From: Blautia wexlerae DSM 19850
GTDB lineage: Bacteria; Bacillota; Clostridia; Lachnospirales; Lachnospiraceae
Direction of reading: 5' to 3'
NCBI RefSeq assembly: GCF_025148125.1
Contig: NZ_CP102267.1
Span: 3,978,501 to 4,042,500 of the forward strand
DNA length: 64,000 nt
In this document: positions 54,188 through 62,571 of the stretch, piece by piece
Numbering within the stretch: the first letter of the stretch is position 1
Layout of the letters: every line of letters starts with the position of its first letter
Notes under the pieces: generated by a model
Database searches by the model: none
Told to the model about the DNA's origin: nothing
What the model saw: only the letters and a program-made list of their open reading frames with translations
Position numbers and translations under genes: made by a program

Positions 54188-55381
54188 GGGAGTTTGACAG
54201 TTGAATATAAGAAAAAATGCTTGCAGTCCTTATGGTACCTGCTTTTTTATGTCAAATTTTTTGCTTTATTTTATAGTATTATATAGCATTATTTTCAGAA
54301 GTGTGTAGAGGGATTTTCCATGAAAGTAACTACATCAAAATCAAAAAATTCGGAATCCTTTTATATTGCCAAAAGCTATATTAACAATAAGGGAAATGCA
54401 AATAAACAAACTTCTTTAAAACCACAGTATGCAAGATATCAGAAATCCGTTTGAGATGCCCAGATAGAACGTGCTGAAAAAATGCTCAGCACCGGTACGA
54501 TAAAGAAGGAACGTAGGAATCCGAATGATCCTGCTCGATTCATAGGGAAAGTCGCAGCAACTGAAGATGGAGAAACTGCAAAGATCCACAATTATCTGGA
54601 CACAGAAAAGATCGAACAGGAAGCCTTATATGATGGGATGTATGCAGTAACTACAGACCTCTTAGACGATGACGTAAAAGATATCTTAAAAGTCAGCGAA
54701 GGTCGTTGGAATATTATGCCGATATTTTAGAAATGCCGATTTTTGACTTTCTGAAATATTGGATTTATAAGACTTTGTAAATATATCGGCATTTCTCACT
54801 ATAGAGACGTAATCAGTCATTATTATAGTATTTCATTTGATGAGTATGAGACAATCTATGAGATAAGCGATGTTGATGATGAAGACACGGTATAAACTTA
54901 GCGATAGTGACAGTTCCATCTTTAAGGATGATGTGATGTTCAAGTATGCCAATGACGAAGATACTATCAAGCGGCTTTGTGGATTGAAATAAATGCCGAT
55001 AGTTCATTACTTGTGCCTGACATTGGGTCAGGCATGGAATCTTATAGAAAATTTATCGGCATTTCTAAAATATCGACATATGGGAAATCGAGAAATGTTT
55101 CCGTATAATGAAAACTGATTTTGAAACAAAACCATTTTTTCTTCAAGACGATATACGCATAAAAGCCCATTTCCTTATCTGTTTCCTTGCATTAGTGATA
55201 TATCGTTACCTTGAAAGAGACCTGGAAAATGCCATCAGCTACGAAACGATCTTGGATAAACTAAGAACGATGAAAAGGCCGGGAATAAAATACTATATTC
55301 CAAAACAACACAAAAAATCGCCGAACCTCAGTAAAATCAAGAGGTACAGCAATTTTTTTGTTTAGTAACTGTCAAAGACAG
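54188..55381 (+). mobile_element. Decayed IS1634-type insertion element
   Basis: Short inverted ends TTTGACAGTT near 54193 and AACTGTCAAA at 55368-55377 bracket pieces of one transposase gene. The N-terminal piece starts at 54320 (MKVTTSKSKNSESFYIAKSY). It has an in-frame stop at 54452 and continues in the same frame as AQIERAEKMLSTGTIKKE with LDTEKIEQEALYDGMYAV. It is cut after EGRW at 54716 by a nested insert and resumes with EKCFRIMKTDF and IKAHFLICFLALVIYRYLE up to 55365. The centre of the transposase, including most catalytic parts, is deleted. It is not functional. Confidence 0.75.
54717..55081. mobile_element. Insert with 26-bp inverted ends inside the IS1634 remnant
   Basis: The ends TATGCCGATATTTTAGAAAT and its partner at 55056-55081 are near-perfect inverted repeats, 25 of 26 bases alike. 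The core GCCGAT/ATCGGC motif recurs four times as two hairpins (about 54731-54797 and 54991-55066). The middle contains a frame-broken peptide tail that reads SISFDEYETIYEISDVDDED, then FKDDVMFKYANDEDTIKRL. The transposase reading frame is intact on both sides, and the TGG(G)AA flanks suggest a short target duplication. It is MITE-like. Confidence 0.65.
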
Positions 55382-55436
55382 GATTATAACTTGTGTTTCT
55401 TTGATGGTCAAGATGTTTTTTGTGAACTTTTTGTTT
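55381..55436. repeat. 56-bp direct repeat, right copy
   Basis: Identical over 56 bases to 43759-43814 and in the same orientation. It immediately follows the right end of the IS1634-type remnant and precedes cfa. See the left copy for interpretation. Confidence 0.85.
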
Positions 55437-55564
55437 CTTCTTCTATTTCCATTATTCTGCTACAAGTCTGACCAATTTCCCAGATATCTTTGTTTAATTC
55501 TCCCCTTGACGATAAGCGCCCCCAAAGGTGTATCATAGTTTGGTGTTAAAGGAGGTAAACTATT

Positions 55565-56749
55565 ATGTTTGAGACATTAGGAGAAAAGGCTGAAGAAAAA
55601 GCAATGGTGCAATTCCTTGAACGCTTTACGGACTATCCATTTCTGGTAAAGTTCAAGAATTCCGAATATCCGATCGGAGAGGGAGAACCCACATTTACAG
55701 TAAATTTTAAGGAAACAATTCCTCTGGCCGAGCTGCTCAAAAGCACTTCCCTGGCATTAGGCGAGGCTTATATGCGGGGAGATCTGGATATTGAAGGAAA
55801 TCTTTACGAGGCACTGGATCATTTTCTGGGACAGATGAGCAAATTTTCTACCAATGAATCTGCTCTGAAAAAGATCATGTTCAGTTCTACATCCAAAAAA
55901 AATCAGGAAAAGGAAGTCACCAGCCACTATGATATCGGAAATGATTTTTATAAATTATGGCTGGACGAAACCATGAGTTATTCCTGTGGCTACTTCATTC
56001 ATGACGATGACTCTTTATATCAGGCACAGGTTAATAAAGTAGATTATATTCTGAAAAAATTACACCTGGAAGAAGGTATGAGTCTTCTTGATATCGGCTG
56101 CGGATGGGGTTTTCTGCTGATTGAGGCTGCCCAAAAATACAAAGTACATGGTACAGGAATCACTTTAAGCCACGAACAATATACAGAATTCCAAAAGCGC
56201 ATCAAAGATCAGGGCCTGGAAGATTATCTTACAGTGGAACTGATGGATTACCGTGATCTGCCGAAACATAACTATCAGTTTGACCGGGTAGTCAGTGTGG
56301 GAATGCTGGAACATGTTGGCCGTGACAATTATCAGCTCTTCCTTGACTGTGTAGAGAAAGTTCTGAAACCGGGCGGATTATTCCTGCTTCATTTTATCAG
56401 TGCACTGAAAGAACATCCGGGTGATCCATGGATCAAGAAATATATCTTTCCAGGCGGAACCGTTCCCAGTCTGAGAGAAATCCTGAATCATATGGCAGAG
56501 GACAATTTCCACACTCTGGACATTGAAAATCTGCGTCTGCATTACAATAAAACTCTGCTCCACTGGGAAAAGAATTTCCGTGAGAATATAGAAAAGGAAA
56601 AGACCATGTTTGATGAATCCTTCCTGCGTATGTGGGAACTTTACCTGTCAGCATGTGCTGCAACCTTCCATAACGGAATTATTGATCTGCACCAGATTCT
56701 GATGACTAAAGGAATCAATAATGATCTGCCAATGACACGCTGGTATTAA
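55565..56749 (+). CDS. cfa: Cyclopropane-fatty-acyl-phospholipid synthase
   Basis: A 394-residue enzyme that adds a methylene group from SAM to unsaturated acyl chains of membrane lipids. The N-terminal domain covers about residues 1-120. The catalytic domain includes HYDIGNDFYKLWLDETMSYSCGYF, SAM motif SLLDIGCGWGFLLIEAA near residue 178, and RVVSVGMLEHVGRDNY near residue 240. AAAGGAGG precedes the ATG by six to eight bases. It is a single gene, flanked by mobile DNA on the left and a hairpin on the right. Cfa supports acid and membrane-stress tolerance, which suits a gut bacterium. Confidence 0.95.
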   Translation: MFETLGEKAEEKAMVQFLERFTDYPFLVKFKNSEYPIGEGEPTFTVNFKETIPLAELLKSTSLALGEAYMRGDLDIEGNLYEALDHFLGQMSKFSTNESALKKIMFSSTSKKNQEKEVTSHYDIGNDFYKLWLDETMSYSCGYFIHDDDSLYQAQVNKVDYILKKLHLEEGMSLLDIGCGWGFLLIEAAQKYKVHGTGITLSHEQYTEFQKRIKDQGLEDYLTVELMDYRDLPKHNYQFDRVVSVGMLEHVGRDNYQLFLDCVEKVLKPGGLFLLHFISALKEHPGDPWIKKYIFPGGTVPSLREILNHMAEDNFHTLDIENLRLHYNKTLLHWEKNFRENIEKEKTMFDESFLRMWELYLSACAATFHNGIIDLHQILMTKGINNDLPMTRWY

Positions 56750-56753
56750 AATA

Positions 56754-56788
56754 ACTGCCTGGATTTTTGTTTTTGAAATCCAGGCAGT
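56754..56788 (+). terminator. Hairpin after cfa
   Basis: ACTGCCTGGATTT and GAAATCCAGGCAGT pair around TGTTTTT-like loop sequence, but no T-run follows on the plus strand. On the minus strand TTATTTTAAT follows. It may end transcripts from both sides. Confidence 0.6.
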
Positions 56789-56797
56789 ATATATATG

Positions 56798-56942
56798 ATA
56801 TTCCAGTACAGACCAGTAATACATAGCAAGGGTTCTGAGCTGAATTTCTACCAGTTCCTTCTGTCTGCTCCTCTTCCTTTTTCCTCGGAACCGGCTTCTC
56901 ACTCTGCTTATCCTGTTTTTTATTCTTTGATTTCTTTTTATT
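56798..56942 (-). CDS. Possible small lysine-rich protein
   Basis: A frame beginning at ATG 56942 reads MNKKKSKNKKQDKQSEKPVPR then KKEEEQTEGTGRNSAQNPCYVLLVCTG and runs on through the shared hairpin. Only a weak ribosome site is seen and the protein is unlike known families. A short hydrophobic part (CYVLLVCTGISYIYC) follows the charged N-terminus. Coordinates of the end are uncertain; the frame stays open to 56715. It could be chance. Confidence 0.25.
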
Positions 56943-56993
56943 CATGATAGCCTGCACTTTCTGAAAATATTTGTATTTTTTATAATATATCAT

Positions 56994-57317
56994 CTGCAGA
57001 GTATTTACATCAAAATCTATGTAATATGCAGGTAAAAGTTACTGGTAAATAAAGCCCGGTATTTACTCACTATTTTAAGTTTTAAGTATCAAGATTTATT
57101 CTATTTACAGGATTTTTGCCAGAAATTCTTTCGTTCTCTTATTTTCGAATCCGACGTTTTCAGTGAACAGTAATGAATCATCACAAAATTCATACAAGAT
57201 GACACAGTATTCCATTGTTTCGCTGCATATTTACATGCTACACTTAACTCACATATCTTATGGGCATTTCGCCCGCAAACAGAAAGATTCAGGCCAGAAG
57301 GCCGGGAGGTTTTTATA
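56994..57317. other. Intergenic mosaic with glnQ-like gene remnant and GH120 promoter
   Basis: On the minus strand 57105-57152 encodes the end of an amino acid ABC ATPase ([15 protein letters not shown] then stop), closely like the end of the gene at 43865. To its right lies GAATCCGACGTTTTCAGTGA, which also occurs with few changes at 54171-54190. The piece is a recombination scar, not a gene. The right part is A+T rich and should hold the promoter of the beta-helix gene, whose ribosome site GGGAGG is at 57303-57308. Confidence 0.6.
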
Positions 57318-59348
57318 ATGATTATTTACGTTGATGCATCCGTAATCCAGACCGGAAACGGAACAAAAGAAAATCCATTCAAAACTATTCAGGAAGCCGC
57401 CGCAAAGGCACTTCCGGGAGATGAAGTCATCGTTGCACCGGGATTATACCGCGAAGCTGTTAATCCGATTCACGCAGGAACCGCAGACAAGCGTATCACC
57501 TACCGTTCTGCAATAAAAGGACAGGCTCACATTACGGGAAGCGAAGCTGTCAAAGACTGGGAAAATGTAGAAGGCACTGTATGGAAAGCAGTCATTCCGA
57601 ACGGAATCTTCGGTAATTATAACCCATTTACTACCCTGGTATCCGGAGATTGGTTTATCGCTACATTTATTGCTCATACAGGAGATGTATATCTGAATGA
57701 AAAATCCATGTATGAAGTAACCACTCTGGATAAAGTTAAAAATCCACAAAAAAGTACTATCTCATGGGATCCTGATTTCTCTGTATATACATGGTACGCA
57801 GAACAGAATGAAGCCAATAATCAGACCATTATTTATGCAAACTTCCATGAAAAAGATCCCAATAAAGAAAACGTTGAGATCAGTGTAAGAAGAAACTGCT
57901 TCTATCCGGAAAGTGAAGGAATCGGATATATCACTCTCTCCGGTTTCCGTATCAGTCAGGCTGCTACTCAGTGGGCTCCTCCTACTGCTTATCAGGAGGG
58001 AATGGTCGGTCCTCACTGGTCCAAAGGATGGATCATCGAAGACTGTGAAATCTATGAATCCAAATGCAGCGGTATTTCTCTTGGTAAATATCTGCAGCCT
58101 GAAAATGATAACAAATGGTTAAAATGGAAATACAAAGACGGAACTCAGACAGAACGCGACTGCATCTGCCAGGCTTCCTATGAAGGATGGGATAAAGAAC
58201 ACATCGGTTCCCATATTGTACGCAGATGTGAGATCCATGACTGCGGTCAGACAGGTATTGTAGGACATCTTGGAGGCGTATTCTCTGTTATTGAAGACAA
58301 CCATATTCATCACATTAACAACAAGCAGAATCTGGCAGGAGCAGAGATCGGCGGTATCAAAATGCATGCTGCTATCGATGTTATTTTCCGCCGCAACCAT
58401 ATCCACAACTGCACCCGTGGTCTGTGGCTTGACTGGCAGGCACAGGGAACCCGCGTTACAGGAAATCTCTTCCATGACAATGCTCTTCCAAATGATTTCG
58501 AAGCAGGCGATGACGCTGTCACAAGCGTAGGAGAAGATATCTTCGTTGAGGTTTCTCATGGTCCGACATTGATCGACCACAATATCCTGCTGTCTGACCG
58601 TGCACTGAAAATTGCAACCCAGGGTGTTGCCCTTGTACATAACCTGATCTGCGGCGGCTTCGTTTCTGTTGGTATCGGTACAGACAACGGTGCACCTGAT
58701 ATTCCATCTCCGAGATATACTCCATATCACACCAAACACGGAACTCAGGTTGCAGGATTTATGACCATCCTTCATGGAGATGACAGATTCTACAACAACA
58801 TCTTCGTTCAGAAACCGATCCGTCCTTGTATGCAGGATCTAGCTGATCTTATGGGTAACAATGGAAATATGTGGGATGAATGCAATGTGATCACAGGAAC
58901 TTTCAAATTTAACGGATATCCAACCTTTGATGAATGGAACAGACAGTTCGAAGGTTACTGCGGAATGGGTTCTGAAACAACAGGCAACTGCTATTATGAT
59001 CATCTTCCTGTATGGGCATCCGGCAATCTCTATTTCAATGGAGCACGTGCATGGGAAAAAGAAACAGATGCAGTCACAGATGCAGAACACACTGTAGATA
59101 TCTCTGTTGAAGAGAAAGAAGATGGCTGGTATCTGAAGACCAACCTGTATGATATCATCAAAGAAGAAAACGACGGTATCATCTCAACTGAAACACTTGG
59201 TATGGCATTCGAACCGGAGCAGAAATACGAAAATCCTGACGGAAGCCCGATTATCTTTAATCAGGATTTCTTTGGAAATCACAGAGATGTCAAAACTGTC
59301 GCAGGACCATTTACGGATAAAAAAGCATCTGAGCAGAAGCTCTTTTAA
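57318..59348 (+). CDS. Right-handed beta-helix glycosidase, GH120-like beta-xylosidase
   Basis: A 676-residue protein without signal peptide, probably cytoplasmic. It begins with the beta-helix repeat motif GNGTKENPFKTIQEAAAKALPGDEVIVAPGLYRE. The catalytic region shows GLWLDWQAQGTRVTGNLFHDN (Asp372) and DIFVEVSHGPTLIDHNILL (Glu411), matching GH120 xylosidases. An intervening stretch of about 16 extra residues separates them relative to the Thermoanaerobacterium enzyme. It would release xylose from short xylo-oligosaccharides. The carbohydrate permeases at 62912-64000 lie near but on the opposite strand. Confidence 0.8.
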   Translation: MIIYVDASVIQTGNGTKENPFKTIQEAAAKALPGDEVIVAPGLYREAVNPIHAGTADKRITYRSAIKGQAHITGSEAVKDWENVEGTVWKAVIPNGIFGNYNPFTTLVSGDWFIATFIAHTGDVYLNEKSMYEVTTLDKVKNPQKSTISWDPDFSVYTWYAEQNEANNQTIIYANFHEKDPNKENVEISVRRNCFYPESEGIGYITLSGFRISQAATQWAPPTAYQEGMVGPHWSKGWIIEDCEIYESKCSGISLGKYLQPENDNKWLKWKYKDGTQTERDCICQASYEGWDKEHIGSHIVRRCEIHDCGQTGIVGHLGGVFSVIEDNHIHHINNKQNLAGAEIGGIKMHAAIDVIFRRNHIHNCTRGLWLDWQAQGTRVTGNLFHDNALPNDFEAGDDAVTSVGEDIFVEVSHGPTLIDHNILLSDRALKIATQGVALVHNLICGGFVSVGIGTDNGAPDIPSPRYTPYHTKHGTQVAGFMTILHGDDRFYNNIFVQKPIRPCMQDLADLMGNNGNMWDECNVITGTFKFNGYPTFDEWNRQFEGYCGMGSETTGNCYYDHLPVWASGNLYFNGARAWEKETDAVTDAEHTVDISVEEKEDGWYLKTNLYDIIKEENDGIISTETLGMAFEPEQKYENPDGSPIIFNQDFFGNHRDVKTVAGPFTDKKASEQKLF

Positions 59349-59395
59349 CCTGATATCCATATAGTCAATAGCTTTACCATATATAAACCATACAT

Positions 59396-59455
59396 AAAAA
59401 CAGCTATGAAGAGTACAGATATTTTTATCTGCTACTCTTGCATAGCTGTTTTCTT
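59396..59455 (+). terminator. Terminator after the GH120-like gene
   Basis: AAACAGCTATG and CATAGCTGTTTT pair, with AAGAGTA(C)AG and CTGCTACTCTT pairing inside; T-rich sequence follows on the plus strand. Confidence 0.85.
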
Positions 59456-59472
59456 ATTTTGTCATATTTTTT

Positions 59473-59602
59473 TATAGCAGTCCTAATAAATAATGCATTT
59501 AAGACAGTTCAGCAGAGTGCGAAAGACAAGGAAGATATATGACGCAGAATTTCACACTCTGATGGGCTGGATTATGATGCATTATTTACTCGGACTGCTA
59601 TA
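59473..59602. repeat. 130-bp imperfect hairpin repeat overlapping the MATE gene end
   Basis: TATAGCAGTCC and GGACTGCTATA are the ends; AATAAATAATGCAT/ATGCATTATTTA and GCAGAGTG/CACTCTG continue the stem inwards. The right arm supplies the last ten codons and stop of the truncated MATE reading frame. It resembles a MITE or REP-like insertion that replaced the natural 3' end. Confidence 0.7.
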
Positions 59603-60643
59603 GATGCAAGCATTTTTGTAGACTTTCGGATGCACCACAGGCATGTCGGAAAAATATAGCAGGTTGCTGTGATCCAGGCCGTCTGGTCTGCGAAGCAGAT
59701 GGCTGTGAAGCCAAAAGTTCCTACAAATCCAAGACAGACAACTGTTCTGGCGATCATTTCTGTTACGCCGGAGAAAACGGCTCTGCCTGAATATCCAAGT
59801 CCTTGAGTTACCATACGGGCGACATTGAGAATACCAAGACTCCAGTAGAAAAATCCCATACATCTGAGGTATTTGGCAGAGGCATCCAGAACTGCCACCG
59901 CACTCTTTCCAACAAACAGCATAGAAAGTGTATGCCCTGCAAAAATCAGTAAAATTCCTACTGCAATACCACAGCGCAGACCTTTTTTTATCCTGTCAGA
60001 CTGTCCTGCGCCAAGATTCTGGCTACAGAATACAGATGCAGAGGTTGCGATAGCATCGAACGGACACATGGTAAACTGCTTGATCTTCATTGCTGCCGTA
60101 AATGCAGATACATAAGTGCTTCCAAGTCCATTATTGGCAGACTGCATGACCATACTTCCGATAGCTGTGATGGAGAACTGAAGTCCCGTAGGCATTCCCA
60201 TTGCCAGAAGCTCCTTTACTGCATCCCCCCTTTATTGCCCTGTTTTCTTTCTTGAGCCACAGAAGTTTCATTTTGCGGATAATAAAAACAAGGCACAAAA
60301 TCCCACTGATCGCCTGTGCAGAAATCGTTGCAATAGCAGCTCCGGCACATCCAAGTCTCAGCACTATAATACAGAATAAATCCAGAAAAATGTTCAGAAC
60401 AGCAGATAACGCCAGAAATATAAACGGTGTCCTGCTGTCTCCCACTGATCGTAAAATACTGGACAGGTAGTTATATAAAATCGTAAAGGGAATCCCCAGG
60501 AAAATAATCAGCAGATAGCTGTATGCATTGTCATAAATGTCCTCTGGTACAGATAAAATATGCAAAATCTGAGGACATAAAACACTGCATAATGCTGTCA
60601 GGATCACTGCGATTCCTGCACATAATACAGCTCCAGTGACATG
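59572..60643 (-). pseudogene. MATE efflux protein gene, C-terminal part
   Basis: This piece encodes MATE sequence from REHVTGAVLCAGIAVILTALC through DIYDNAYSYLLIIFLGIPFTILYNYLSS, GLQFSITAIGSMVMQSANNGLGS and GFFYWSLGILNVARMVTQGLGYSGRAV. It is split by a frameshift in a run of six C (plus 60225-60230). With five, IKGDAVKELLAMGMP would join the two frames. The 3' end runs into the hairpin repeat at 59473-59602. The 5' third is at 62289-62571 beyond the TnpB element. Not functional as MATE transporter. Confidence 0.85.
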
Positions 60644-60777
60644 CTCCCGCCACTTAAATCTTACAGATTTTGAAATGGGGCTTCCTGCTCGATTGCCCTT
60701 CAGGGCAAAGCTAAAACAGGCTATCCCCGCGTGTCCCGCGGTTCTTTTTTATCCGGTTACGGATCTTTTCTGTGCTA
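60644..60777 (-). ncRNA. Right end of the TnpB element, probable omega RNA scaffold
   Basis: Downstream of the tnpB stop the minus strand has hairpins CCGCGGGACACGCGG and GCCCTGAAGGGC and ends AAGTGGCGGGAG. In TnpB systems the RNA from this region forms the scaffold. The following host bases (CATGTCACTGGAGC, from the MATE gene) would be the guide. Assignment is by position and structure only. Confidence 0.6.
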
Positions 60778-61884
60778 TTATGCACATTTTTTATATATTC
60801 TTTTTCCTTCTTCCAGAATATTGATCGCCGCATTCACATCCCGGTCCATCCGGTTTCCACATTCGCACAGGTATGTCCGTTCTGATAATGCCAGCTCTTT
60901 CTTTTTATGCCCGCATACACTGCATATCTTGCTGGATGCAAAATATCTGTCTACTTTTATCAGATATTTTCCACGTTCTTCCAGCTTATATCCAAGCATG
61001 GAAAGGAACTGACCGTATCCGTTATCCTGTATCCCTTTTCCGAAATGCAGGCCTCCGGCTATCCCCTTCAGGTTCAGATCCTCCACACATACCGCGTCAT
61101 ATTCTTCTGCAAGGCTGTGACTGAGCTTATGCTGGAAATCCTTCCTCTGGTTCTTTATCTTTTCATGATATAATGCAACCTTTTTCTTCTGTTTCTGATA
61201 GTTACGGCTGCCCTTTTCACATCTGGAAAGCTTTCTCTGTTCCCGGGCAAGTTTTTTCTCCGCATTCCGGTAAAACATGGGATATCCGGCCCTTTCACCG
61301 GTGGAAAATACACACATCCCATGCATGGCATAATCGATCCCCAGAAATTTTTCCGCCTGTCTTTTCTCCGCTGTTTGGTTTTCACAATCGAACAGCAGGC
61401 TGGCAAAATATTTCCCGGACGGTTCCCTGCTCACAGTCACTGATTTCAGCTTCCATCCCTCCGGGATCATACGGTGGAGTTTTATTTTTACCGGCTGCAT
61501 CTTTGGCAGCTTCAGGAACCTGTCCTGCAGACAGATATTCCCATTTACCATATTCGTTGTATAGGATTTCCGCGAATGTTTTTTTGATTTATAATGCGGA
61601 AATCCCACTCCCGGTTCCCGGAAAAATTTCCGGAAAGCCCCTTCCAGATTTAACTGTACATTTGCCAGCGCAAGAGAATCCACTTCTTTCAGCCATGGAT
61701 ATTCTTTTTTATATCCGGCCGGCGTATTTTTCAGCATCTTTTTTTCTTCCTGATAATAACGGATCTTATCCGCAAGCATCCGGTTATAGAGAAAGCGGCT
61801 GCAGCCGATTGTTTTCTCTATCTGGGTTATCTGTTCTTTATTTGGATAGATCCTTATTTTTACTGCCCGATTTATCTTTCTCAC
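60778..61884 (-). CDS. tnpB: RNA-guided endonuclease TnpB
   Basis: A 368-residue protein of the IS605 OrfB/TnpB family with normal length. The RuvC acidic residues are all present: Asp184 in LGIDYAMHG, Glu269 in VCVEDLNLKG and Asp349 in NRMDRDVNAAINI. The zinc ribbon is CSVCGHKKK...CECG (Cys321, 324, 340, 342). An N-terminal helix-turn-helix (RIYPNKEQITQIEKTIGCSRFLYNRML) is also typical. It appears intact and may cut DNA matching the guide from its flank. No tnpA lies beside it. Confidence 0.93.
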   Translation of the reverse strand: MRKINRAVKIRIYPNKEQITQIEKTIGCSRFLYNRMLADKIRYYQEEKKMLKNTPAGYKKEYPWLKEVDSLALANVQLNLEGAFRKFFREPGVGFPHYKSKKHSRKSYTTNMVNGNICLQDRFLKLPKMQPVKIKLHRMIPEGWKLKSVTVSREPSGKYFASLLFDCENQTAEKRQAEKFLGIDYAMHGMCVFSTGERAGYPMFYRNAEKKLAREQRKLSRCEKGSRNYQKQKKKVALYHEKIKNQRKDFQHKLSHSLAEEYDAVCVEDLNLKGIAGGLHFGKGIQDNGYGQFLSMLGYKLEERGKYLIKVDRYFASSKICSVCGHKKKELALSERTYLCECGNRMDRDVNAAINILEEGKRIYKKCA

Positions 61885-62142
61885 CCTGACTCTCTATATA
61901 CTGATGGATTGTTTCAACAGGTACTATATTTCAAGATTTCTTTTGCTCTCTCTGACATCTTATCGTCTAGCATCTTTCTGCTATATTTCATAACCATGAT
62001 CAGCCAAAAACACTGAATGAAAATTAAAGAGCATATTGTTCTTCTTTTCTATTATAATATATTTATTGTATCAGAACAAGTGTTTTTGTGATTTTTTATG
62101 AATTTGAGCAGACATGCTCGAATGTGCAATTCATCCCCTCAC
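61885..62142. other. Left-end region of the TnpB element
   Basis: A+T-rich sequence upstream of tnpB, likely its promoter and left-end structure. No coding frame is supported. It adjoins the nested MITE at 62148. Confidence 0.45.
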
Positions 62143-62147
62143 CTATA

Positions 62148-62258
62148 GGACGCCACTGAAAAAGTCTTTATTTTGCATAAAGCAGTACAATATAAAGTGT
62201 TTTTATTTGTTTTAATCTACTATATAATGTGTATAAAAATAGTTTTTCAGTAGCGTCC
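62148..62258. mobile_element. 111-bp MITE-like insert with 5-bp target duplication
   Basis: The inverted ends are GGACGC[C/T]ACTGAAAAA (16 bases, one mismatch). CTATA is duplicated at 62143-62147 and 62259-62263. Removing the insert with one CTATA restores a perfect hairpin (CCTCACCTATAGAGGTGAGG) in the left end of the TnpB element. It encodes no protein. Its source transposase family could not be named. Confidence 0.85.
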
Positions 62259-62288
62259 CTATAGAGGTGAGGGAATTCTTGCTACGGT

Positions 62289-62571
62289 TGTTAAAGATAT
62301 AATCCCGCATTTTTTCTATTTTCTCTGCGCCAAAATATTTAGCTACAGGAACACCAAACCCTGTACAGCTTCCCATGCAGAATCCCAGTACCAGAAACTG
62401 AATACTGCTGCTGGCTCCTACACTTGCCAGCGCTTTTGCGCCAAGGATCTGTCCTACGATCGCAGCGTCAATAATATTATAAGTCTGTTGCAGCAAATTT
62501 CCTAATAATAAAGGAAGCGCAAACTGCAGCATCAGTTTCAGCGGATTCCCTTTTATCATAGATGTGGTCAT
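62289..62571 (-). pseudogene. MATE efflux protein gene, N-terminal part
   Basis: Starts MTTSMIKGNPLKLMLQFALPLLLGN and continues LQQTYNIIDAAIVGQILGAKALASVGASSS and FGAEKIEKMRDYIFNN, matching the first two to three helices of MATE/NorM-type cation/drug exporters. Reading beyond runs into the TnpB element and stops. The remainder is at 59572-60643. Confidence 0.85.

Larger units (their letters stand above)
60644..62290 (-). mobile_element. TnpB-only IS200/IS605-type element
   Basis: It lies inside the MATE gene: the N-terminal codons end at about 62289 and resume at about 60643. The upstream flank contains TTTAA (plus 62291-62295 as TTAAA), a plausible TAM. The left end contains the hairpin CCCCTCAC-CTATAG-AGGTGAGG, now split by a nested 111-bp insert. 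It encodes TnpB and no TnpA, so it needs a TnpA in trans to move. Confidence 0.75.

Noticed and set aside
55108..55365. Independent 85-residue gene before cfa
   Set aside because: It is the C-terminal part of the same IS1634-type transposase whose earlier part lies at 54482-54716; its start lies inside that reading frame.
61173..61889. 238-codon plus-strand frame opposite tnpB
   Set aside because: Shadow frame; Ser/Pro-rich composition with no start signal.
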